Source: Bacteroidota bacterium | Lineage (GTDB): Bacteria > Bacteroidota > Bacteroidia > NS11-12g > UBA955 | NCBI GenBank assembly: GCA_025354385.1 | Contig: JANXMZ010000009.1 | Span: 1-64,000, forward strand | Length of the DNA stretch: 64,000 nucleotides | Direction: 5' to 3' | Shown: positions 1-7,945 of the stretch, piece after piece | Numbering within the stretch: position 1 is the stretch's first letter | How the letters are laid out: each line of letters begins with the position of its first letter | Position numbers and translations under genes: made by a program | Notes under the pieces: generated by a model | What the model was told of the DNA's origin: nothing | Database searches by the model: none | The model's input: only the letters and a program-made list of their open reading frames with translations

Positions 1-381
1 GCGAAGGGTGGGCCTTTCAACGAAAATAAAATGTGATTGCTGAGCAATCATTTTTATTGTATTCCACCGCATCATCAAGCAAGCTTGAGATTTATTATTA
101 ATGGTTATCTTATGAAAGTGTTATTCGCCTATCGGCGAATGAGCCGCGAAGGGTGGGCCTTTCAACGAAAATAAAATGTGATTGCTGAGCAATCATTTTT
201 ATTGTATTCCACCGCATCATCAAGCAAGCTTGAGATTTGTCATTAATGGTTAATTTATGAAAGTGTTATTCGCCTTTCGGCGAATGAGCCGCGAAGGGTG
301 TGCCTTTCAAAGAAAATAAAATGTGATTGCTGAGCAATCATTTTTATTGTATTCCACCGCATCATCAAGCAAGCTTGAGAT
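1..381. repeat. 145-bp tandem repeat array, about 2.6 copies, open at left edge
   Basis: Units begin at 1, 146 and 291 with GCGAAGGGTG, an exact 145-bp period; the third copy stops near 381. Copies 1 and 2 differ at about five positions and copy 3 at about two more. Each unit holds three palindromes: TGATTGCTgAGCAATCA, CAAGCTTG, and a hairpin ATTCGCC-(4 nt)-GGCGAAT. Because 145 is not a multiple of three, any reading frame shifts from unit to unit, so coding use is unlikely. The array abuts the tRNA-Cys terminator and probably continues left of the window. Its function is unknown. Confidence 0.9.
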
Positions 382-395
382 GCTATGGAATACCA

Positions 396-421
396 TAAAA
401 AAATCCCGCAAAAGCGGGATT
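396..421 (-). terminator. Intrinsic terminator of tRNA-Cys
   Basis: ATCCCGC (403-409), loop AAAA, GCGGGAT (414-420) form a perfect 7-bp stem. On the minus strand it is followed by a run of T (complement of the A run 397-403), placing it just downstream of the tRNA. Confidence 0.8.
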
Positions 422-438
422 CATTTTTATTTTCTTTG

Positions 439-509
439 AGGTCGGAAGCGGGTTCGAACCGCTGTAGAAGCTTTTGCAGAGCTTTGCCTAACCACTCGGC
501 CATCCGACC
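439..509 (-). tRNA. tRNA-Cys (anticodon GCA)
   Basis: Read on the minus strand, the acceptor arms GGTCGGA (509-503) and TCCGACC (446-440) pair perfectly. A D arm starting GGCCGAGTGG, an anticodon stem AAGCT/AGCTT with loop CTGCAAA, and a T arm AGCGG-TTCGAAC-CCGCT follow in the expected order. The anticodon is GCA and the discriminator base is U73, which is typical of tRNA-Cys. No 3' CCA is encoded. A protein ORF on the same strand (255-503) runs through this gene and is not credible. Confidence 0.95.
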
Positions 510-526
510 TTAAATTTAAAGGACTG

Positions 527-557
527 CAAATGTAAAGGAAAGTTTTTTTAATGTCAA
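527..557 (-). promoter_or_regulatory. Promoter of tRNA-Cys
   Basis: On the minus strand TACATTTG (534-527) fits the Bacteroidota -7 consensus TAnnTTTG. A TTG at 557-555 lies 20 nt upstream as a -33 element. The -7 element ends 17 nt before the tRNA 5' end. Confidence 0.6.
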
Positions 558-697
558 TAAAAAAATTGGATTTCTATAGATGATTTTAACTTTCTAAAAT
601 TCAGCCAAAGAAATAAGTGAAAAAAAATGATACAAGAATTGACCGAAACAAGGTATTTAATAAACTTTAGAGGCTCTTTTTCCATTGAAATTGATAG

Positions 698-2299
<1,602 letters not shown>

Positions 2300-2303
2300 G
2301 AAG

Positions 2304-2534
2304 ATGCAGGTAGATATTTTAACACCAGATCAATCCCTTTATTCCGGAGAGGCTAGCATTGTTACCATTCCTGGTATTAGTGGCAGTTTTCAAATAAAAA
2401 ATAACCACGCTCCAATTATTTCGGCCATGGCAAAAGGCAATGTAGTAGTAGATGGATCTGAAGGTAAAAAAGAATTTGCAGTGAATGGTGGCATTGTTGA
2501 GGTATTAAAAAACAAAATTGTAATCTTAGCCTAG
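2304..2534 (+). CDS. atpC: F1F0 ATP synthase subunit epsilon (short form)
   Basis: The 76-residue protein starts MQVDILTPDQSLYSGEA and matches the N-terminal beta-sandwich domain of subunit epsilon, which couples F1 to the c-ring. The E. coli protein is about 139 aa with a C-terminal two-helix inhibitory domain; that domain is absent here. Short epsilon subunits are known in Bacteroidota and Chlorobi, so I read this as a natural form rather than a truncation. It is co-transcribed with atpD, 4 nt upstream, and followed by an intrinsic terminator. Confidence 0.93.
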   Translation: MQVDILTPDQSLYSGEASIVTIPGISGSFQIKNNHAPIISAMAKGNVVVDGSEGKKEFAVNGGIVEVLKNKIVILA

Positions 2535-2563
2535 CCAATTACTAAAATATAATATTTGAAATG

Positions 2564-2590
2564 AGCCTCCGTTTATCGGGGGCTTTTTCT
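2564..2590 (+). terminator. Terminator of atpDC
   Basis: AGCCTCCG (2564-2571) pairs with CGGGGGCT (2577-2584) with one G-U pair and a short loop, followed by TTTTTCTTT. Confidence 0.85.
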
Positions 2591-2630
2591 TTATTTATTG
2601 AAATTTTTTCTGAAAAGGAATATAAAAGTA

Positions 2631-3056
2631 TTACTTCTGAAATGTGTAATATTGACAAAACATTTCGGGAGTTAGCACCGCTATTTCGGACCAATGATAA
2701 TCTTGAATATTTTGAGTAATGATAACATCTATCTTGCTATTTAATGCACTAAAATATTGTATGGCATCTTCTAAATCGTTAAATTTTGAGTGGAGGGATT
2801 GACGAACAATCACTTCGTTTTCTGTCGTAATTTTAAATGGGGCATAAATAGATTCGGAAATTGACTTCACCTTTTTTTCTGATCCAAATTGATTATAAAG
2901 AAAATAGGAGGTGATGGCTATTGTTGTAGGCGATACCCATGTATTCCTGCTTTTGCTGAGTGCCATTTCAACTGCTTCGCTACAATTAACATGGTTCTCA
3001 GCATCTTTTACTAGCCAATCAATAATAACATTGGCATCCAAAAAAACATTCCTCAT
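2631..3056 (-). CDS. PIN-domain toxin (VapC-like RNase)
   Basis: This 141-aa protein opens with the PIN motif VFLDANVIIDWLV (Asp7). It has the central block DLEDAIQYFSAL (acidic Asp94, Glu96, Asp97) and the late block IITQNIQDY (Asn116, Asp119). These match the PIN subfamily usually found behind DUF6364-type antitoxins in Bacteroidota. Such toxins are Mg-dependent RNases. The ATG directly follows the stop of the antitoxin reading frame (TAAATG). That antitoxin frame contains two stop codons, so the toxin is apparently intact but orphaned, possibly silent. The C-terminal end is normal. The family call is confident; activity is not established. Confidence 0.85.
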   Translation of the reverse strand: MRNVFLDANVIIDWLVKDAENHVNCSEAVEMALSKSRNTWVSPTTIAITSYFLYNQFGSEKKVKSISESIYAPFKITTENEVIVRQSLHSKFNDLEDAIQYFSALNSKIDVIITQNIQDYHWSEIAVLTPEMFCQYYTFQK

Positions 3057-3335
3057 TTATTTAAAGCGTTTTTGGTGTTTATATTGAATGATATCTGCAA
3101 TTTCGGAACGCCTGCCTTGTTTGTTTTTGAGACTGATTATTCCTGCAAATTTGGAAGCGTGAGAATTCTTGGATTTTTCTGAAGTTTTCATAGCGATTTA
3201 CGTTTCCAAAAAATCTGAAACTAAACTAGAGATTGTATCTTTATCGAGGCTTGAGAATGTTTTAGCTTTTTAAACAAGTTCTTTTTCTACCCTTAATGTA
3301 AGTTTATAATCTTTGTTTTCAGGTTTTTTGCTCAT
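3057..3335 (-). pseudogene. Broken DUF6364-like antitoxin
   Basis: From the ATG at 3335 one frame reads MSKKPENKDYKLTLRVEKELV, stop, KAKTFSSLDKDTISSLVSD..., stop, IAMKTSEKSK... and ends ...YKHQKRFK immediately before the toxin ATG. Ignoring the two TAA codons (codons 22 and 46) it looks like a complete antitoxin of about 90 aa. The N-terminal half resembles ribbon-helix-helix type sequences (KLTLRVEKEL..KAK) and the C-terminal half has the usual toxin-binding pattern. The frame never shifts, so two nonsense changes rather than indels broke it. Two short pieces could still be made: 21 aa from the first ATG, or 43 aa from an internal ATG. The gene family is inferred from pattern, not a search. 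Confidence 0.75.
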
Positions 3336-3363
3336 ACATACAAAATCATTATATTGTATGTAT
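3334..3363. promoter_or_regulatory. Inverted repeat, likely TA autoregulatory operator
   Basis: ATACATACAA (3334-3343) and TTGTATGTAT (3354-3363) are perfect 10-bp inverted arms separated by 10 nt. The site covers the antitoxin start codon and its upstream side, where toxin-antitoxin complexes usually bind to repress their own operon. Confidence 0.65.
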
Positions 3364-3395
3364 AATTTCAAATTATCTCCGAAAATAAACGAATG

Positions 3396-6300
3396 TTATT
3401 GTTTTATAATTTTATTTCTAATGATAATACCATTTTGAATAACCTCTAATACATATACACCCGGTACCATTTTACTTAAATCTAATTTTACATTTGGCGT
3501 TGTAATATTATTTAATTCAATTAAGTTTTGACCCATGGTATTAAGTACTTTCAAACTGCAAGAATTGATGGCAGAATTAAAGTCAATATTTATAAAATCT
3601 TTAGCGGGGTTTGGGTAAATAAGCAACGCGTTATTGTCAATAAATTTAATATTAACTGAGGTTACGTATACACAAACAGAGGTATCTACACAACCATTTT
3701 TTGAAACAATAACTGCATAATTGCCGCTGATGGAAGGATTGAAAATTTGTGAAGTTTCTCCTACTAGCGGAGCATTTGAATTGTCGCAATCTATCCACTG
3801 ATAATTGGCTCCAGACATATTAGCATTTATAGTTCCACTGTTTTTTGTAACTGTTTTATCAATTGTTTGAACGGTTAAATTTAAGTGTATGGTACTATCG
3901 CAATCTATGTAATTTGGCAATGCTTGAGTATAAGCCCCACTGCTTGTATATGTTTGATTATTTAAAACAAATTGTTTGCATGCGTTTTCTGTTAAATTTG
4001 AAACCGTTGAAATACATTTTAAATTATATATGGCCAATTTATTCTGAGATACATTATCGATTGTAGAAAAAGTACCACCCAAAAATAATCTGTTAACATC
4101 TCTATATATACTTGAGACCCTTGAATTGACAATTGGATTCCAATAATTGGCTTTTCCACTGTTGATTGAAATTGCAGCCATACACTTTCTTCTCATGTCG
4201 CTTACAGAATCAAAGTCACCACCAATAAATAACAGCTTATTGTCCTTTGCCATCGAATAAATTACATTATTAACATTTGGATTCCAACTGGTAGCATTGC
4301 TGGTAAAAGTATCTATTTCAGCAATTCTGTTTCTTGCATACCCACCAATATTTTTAAATGAACCAGCAGCATAAATAGTTGCACCATTCATCAATAGGCA
4401 GGTAATGTTATTATCAGGATCAGGATACCACGTGGAAGCCACTCCTAATGCCGTATCTACCGAAGCAAGTTTTCTGCGTGGTTGTCCTCCAATATTTGCA
4501 AAATTACCACCAATAAAAATTCTTTCATGGCCTGCAGCCAATGCGGCTACATTATTGTCGGCATTAGGTTTCCATCTCGTGAGTGTATTATTATTTAAAT
4601 CCCAAGCACCAACTTTGCCTCTAGCCTGACTATTTATTGTGGCAAAGCTCCCACCTATATAAAGTTTTCCATTGTCTATCAGCATTGCCATCACTGTTCC
4701 TCCCAAAATACTCGGATTAATTTTATTGATATTTCCAGTAACAGTATTTATTGCAGCGATATTATTTCTATTTACACCATTGATAAGTGTAAACGAACCA
4801 CCAACGTATAGTAAACTGTCTTTTAAGGCCATGCAGGAAATAATCCCATTAATATTATTTGTGTTCCAAGATTTTATTTGACCATTGCTTAAATCTAAAG
4901 CTACCAAATTGGTTCTATTACTACCTCCAATAGTTGTGAAGTCGCCACCAGCATATACTTTAGCATTCCAATTACTGATATTTTGAACAGATGAATTTGC
5001 ATGCGGGTCCCATGCAGAAACAACGCCAGATTGTAAATTAATACCTGCTATATAGGTGCGTTTTAGCCCACCCATTGTCGTAAAACTACCACCTGCATAT
5101 ATTGAATAATCACCAATTGTTAGTGTATTAACAGTATTGTTGGCGTTAGGATTCCAAGAAGTTGCTAACCCACTATTAGTGCTTAGCGCAGCAATTCTAC
5201 TCCTAGTCTGACCCCCAATAGTATTGAAAGCACCTCCTACATATAAAATGGTGTCTTTTACCGCCAAACATTTAACCAATGAACTTGCATTTGGATTCCA
5301 CGCGCTCGCCAATCCGGTGGTAGAATCAATAGCTGCAATGTTATTTCTATTCTGACCACCAATTTTTGTTAGTGAACCAGCAACTATTATAACTTTTCCA
5401 ACTTGATTAATACTATAAACAGTTCCTGTGCAATTCGGATTCCAAGAAGTCGCAAATCCTGTAGTCATATTAATTGCAGCAATTGAATTTCTGAGCTGAC
5501 CGCCAATATTGGTAAAATTACCGCCTGCATAAATTGTATTATTAGAAGTGTAAATATTTTGAACAGTGTTATTAGCATCAGGATTCCAATTGATAAGATT
5601 GCCATTTGTAATGTCAATAGCTGCCAATCGGTTTCTGTTCGCACTGCCTAATAATGTAAAAGTACCACCTATGTATAAATTACTTGCATTAACACTTATG
5701 GTATATATTGAATTATTGGCGCTTGAAACAAAGGACGTTAAATTACCAGTTGTTGTATCAAATGCAGCTAATCTGTTTCTTGTTATCAAATTCATGGTCA
5801 AAAAATCACCACCAGCGTATAAGATATTATTTTTCAATATCAAGGTTCTTACACTCGAATTCGGATTGGGAGCCCATGGACGTGCATTGCCAGAAATAGA
5901 ATCTAATGCCGCTAAATAAAATCTAGATTGTCCCCCTATTGAGTTAAATAAGCCACCTACATATATCGTTTTACCATTCGGTACTATGGAATAGACGACA
6001 TTGGAAGAATTAGGATTCCACGCATTTGCGGCAGATGAAGATATATCCAAAGCTGCTAATCTATTTCTTACCTGTCCGCCTATTCCTGTAAAATTGCCAC
6101 CCACATATAATAAATCTACACCCAAAGCTAAAGATGTAACGTAAGCATTGCAGTTTGAATTCCAAGAGGTAGCACCTCCAGATGGAAGGTTAAGAGCCGC
6201 TAAATAATCTCTGTTTTGGTTGCCGATATTTGTAAAAGTACCCCCAACAAACATGGTGTTATTATATATTACCATGGAAGAAACAGTATTATTGGCGGTT

Positions 6301-7142
6301 GGATTCCATGTTTTGATGTTGGCACTTGCCACGGTGTCTATTGCGGCAATTTTGCTTCGGGTTACACCGCCAATAAAGGTAAAATCGCCTCCAGCATATA
6401 CAATACCACTTTTCACAACAATGGTCCATACTGTATTATTGGCATTGGGATTCCATCTATCTACCTTTCCATTAGAAAGAATATGTGCAATTCGGTTCCT
6501 TACACTATCTCCAACCATGGTAAAGGTACCTCCAATATACCAACCACCATTGCCATCCGAAACGGAAGTATATACATTGCCATTCGGCTCCGGAAAGCGA
6601 TTATCTATCGCTGAAGTATATGCATCTATTTGAGCACCATATTTTTTAAAGTATCCAAAGCCTGTAAAGTCACCACCGGCATATAAGGTATTGCCTTTTA
6701 AGAGCAGGGTTCTTACAATATTATTAAATCCAACACCTTGGTTTAAAAAGCTTGTAACCTTGCCATTACTATCTAAATGCGCAATACGACTTCTTGCACT
6801 ATCGCCAACTTTTGAAAAATTGCCAGCAATGTACCAGCCACCATTTCCATCCGGAACCGAGGCATAAACAGTAGCATTGGGATTGGCAAATTTAAAATCA
6901 GGACGGCCAGAGGCTGAATCAATTTGAGTGCCGTAGGTTTCCGAAGGACCAACATCCGTAAAGCTTCCTCCTAAAAAAAGCGAATTTGTAGCACTATCTT
7001 TTACTATGGCATTTACTTGTCCATTAGGTGTCCACCAATTGGGCTCAAGTGTAAATTTTTGAGCTTGTAGTTCTAAAGAAAATGATTTAAGTAAAATTAA
7101 GCATACAAGGATTGCTTTAGGTCTAGGTAGGAGTTTATTCAT
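3396..7142 (-). CDS. Large T9SS type A secreted protein with about 21 GGxFxxIGG repeats
   Basis: The protein is 1248 aa. An N-terminal signal peptide ends near residue 27 (LLKSFSLELQAQ). It is followed by about 21 repeats of some 45-50 residues, each with a core such as LYAGGDFTxIGGxxRxxLAALD followed by a WNPN segment. The pattern resembles the DUF5122 / delta-60 beta-propeller repeat family. The last 75 residues (from about NALLIYPNPAKDFINIDF to the C-terminal KIIKQ) are a classic type A T9SS sorting domain, so it should be exported across the outer membrane and attached to the surface or released. Between them lies a Cys-containing linker (about 1040-1160). Ligand and role are unknown. No promoter was assigned; the gene stands alone, in the same direction as fkbM upstream. 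Confidence 0.85.
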   Translation of the reverse strand: MNKLLPRPKAILVCLILLKSFSLELQAQKFTLEPNWWTPNGQVNAIVKDSATNSLFLGGSFTDVGPSETYGTQIDSASGRPDFKFANPNATVYASVPDGNGGWYIAGNFSKVGDSARSRIAHLDSNGKVTSFLNQGVGFNNIVRTLLLKGNTLYAGGDFTGFGYFKKYGAQIDAYTSAIDNRFPEPNGNVYTSVSDGNGGWYIGGTFTMVGDSVRNRIAHILSNGKVDRWNPNANNTVWTIVVKSGIVYAGGDFTFIGGVTRSKIAAIDTVASANIKTWNPTANNTVSSMVIYNNTMFVGGTFTNIGNQNRDYLAALNLPSGGATSWNSNCNAYVTSLALGVDLLYVGGNFTGIGGQVRNRLAALDISSSAANAWNPNSSNVVYSIVPNGKTIYVGGLFNSIGGQSRFYLAALDSISGNARPWAPNPNSSVRTLILKNNILYAGGDFLTMNLITRNRLAAFDTTTGNLTSFVSSANNSIYTISVNASNLYIGGTFTLLGSANRNRLAAIDITNGNLINWNPDANNTVQNIYTSNNTIYAGGNFTNIGGQLRNSIAAINMTTGFATSWNPNCTGTVYSINQVGKVIIVAGSLTKIGGQNRNNIAAIDSTTGLASAWNPNASSLVKCLAVKDTILYVGGAFNTIGGQTRSRIAALSTNSGLATSWNPNANNTVNTLTIGDYSIYAGGSFTTMGGLKRTYIAGINLQSGVVSAWDPHANSSVQNISNWNAKVYAGGDFTTIGGSNRTNLVALDLSNGQIKSWNTNNINGIISCMALKDSLLYVGGSFTLINGVNRNNIAAINTVTGNINKINPSILGGTVMAMLIDNGKLYIGGSFATINSQARGKVGAWDLNNNTLTRWKPNADNNVAALAAGHERIFIGGNFANIGGQPRRKLASVDTALGVASTWYPDPDNNITCLLMNGATIYAAGSFKNIGGYARNRIAEIDTFTSNATSWNPNVNNVIYSMAKDNKLLFIGGDFDSVSDMRRKCMAAISINSGKANYWNPIVNSRVSSIYRDVNRLFLGGTFSTIDNVSQNKLAIYNLKCISTVSNLTENACKQFVLNNQTYTSSGAYTQALPNYIDCDSTIHLNLTVQTIDKTVTKNSGTINANMSGANYQWIDCDNSNAPLVGETSQIFNPSISGNYAVIVSKNGCVDTSVCVYVTSVNIKFIDNNALLIYPNPAKDFINIDFNSAINSCSLKVLNTMGQNLIELNNITTPNVKLDLSKMVPGVYVLEVIQNGIIIRNKIIKQ

Positions 7143-7212
7143 CGCTTTTGAAATAAGGTGTAAAAAGCGAAAATAAGGTTTTTTTTAATGCTTGTTTCTT
7201 AGTAGAAAAAAA

Positions 7213-7935
7213 TTACAATTTTTTGACCAGGCAAAAATATCTAAAACGGCTGCAATAGATAATTCTGTAATTCAAGGAGACCAAACTTTTAAGGGAGTTG
7301 CGAATATTCATAATATCCTCCGAAACAGAATGATTTCGATTATAGTGATATTCAAGATAAATGGCTTTAAAATTAATTTTATCCTCCAACATATTTTGAA
7401 GAACTTCATATTCTGCACCTTCAATGTCCATTTTAATATAATCAACTTGACCAATCTTTAATTTACCCATAATGCTATTAAGCGTTTCGCTGGGTACTTC
7501 AACAAATTGTCCGGTGGCATCGATATTATTGATAGAGTGTGAAACAAAATTTTCTTCCTTAGGTTTAAAAAATTTAACAGTGCCAACTTCTTTCCACAAC
7601 GCGGCCGCGTGAAAAATAATTTTATCGGCAATACTCTGTTCGTTTGTGGTTTTCAACTCACTTTTTATCTGAGCAATATAACGCACGGAAATATCAGTTG
7701 GGTCGTATAACTGAACTGTGCAATTATACTTTTTTATCAATTCAATTTCCGCTTCAATATCTTCGCCAACACCAAATGACAATATTGCAGAGTCGTGCTT
7801 TATTGTATTTTTAGGAACAATCATGAAGCCATAATCATTTCCAATGGTTTCAAATTCATTGGAATAATTTTTATTGTATTTGCTTAAAAAAAGTAACTGA
7901 AGTATTTTTCTTTTACTGAGATATATAAAATTCAT
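7213..7935 (-). CDS. FkbM-family methyltransferase
   Basis: This 240-aa protein has the FkbM (Methyltransf_21) features: LSFGVGEDIEAEIELI, which corresponds to the S-adenosylmethionine-binding loop, and the signature YIKMDIEGAEYEVLQNM at about residues 165-182. Such enzymes O-methylate sugars or other small hydroxylated compounds; the substrate cannot be read from sequence. It lies 10 nt downstream of alaS on the same strand and may be read through from it, but a functional link with alaS is not evident. No signal peptide or membrane segment is seen. Confidence 0.85.
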   Translation of the reverse strand: MNFIYLSKRKILQLLFLSKYNKNYSNEFETIGNDYGFMIVPKNTIKHDSAILSFGVGEDIEAEIELIKKYNCTVQLYDPTDISVRYIAQIKSELKTTNEQSIADKIIFHAAALWKEVGTVKFFKPKEENFVSHSINNIDATGQFVEVPSETLNSIMGKLKIGQVDYIKMDIEGAEYEVLQNMLEDKINFKAIYLEYHYNRNHSVSEDIMNIRNSLKSLVSLNYRIIYCSRFRYFCLVKKL

Positions 7936-7945
7936 TTTGATTTAA

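Noticed and set aside
1..381. CRISPR array
   Set aside because: The units are 145 bp, directly joined, with no short repeat-spacer alternation.
255..503. 82-aa minus-strand ORF starting in tRNA-Cys
   Set aside because: It starts inside the tRNA and runs through its terminator and the 145-bp repeat array.
3057..3335. Stop-codon read-through or recoding in the antitoxin
   Set aside because: Both stops are TAA with no recoding context; simple nonsense mutation is more likely.
3863..6633. Plus-strand ORFs of 67-137 aa inside the big repeat protein
   Set aside because: They are mirror readings of the repeated coding sequence; no signal of their own, and the minus-strand protein is clear.
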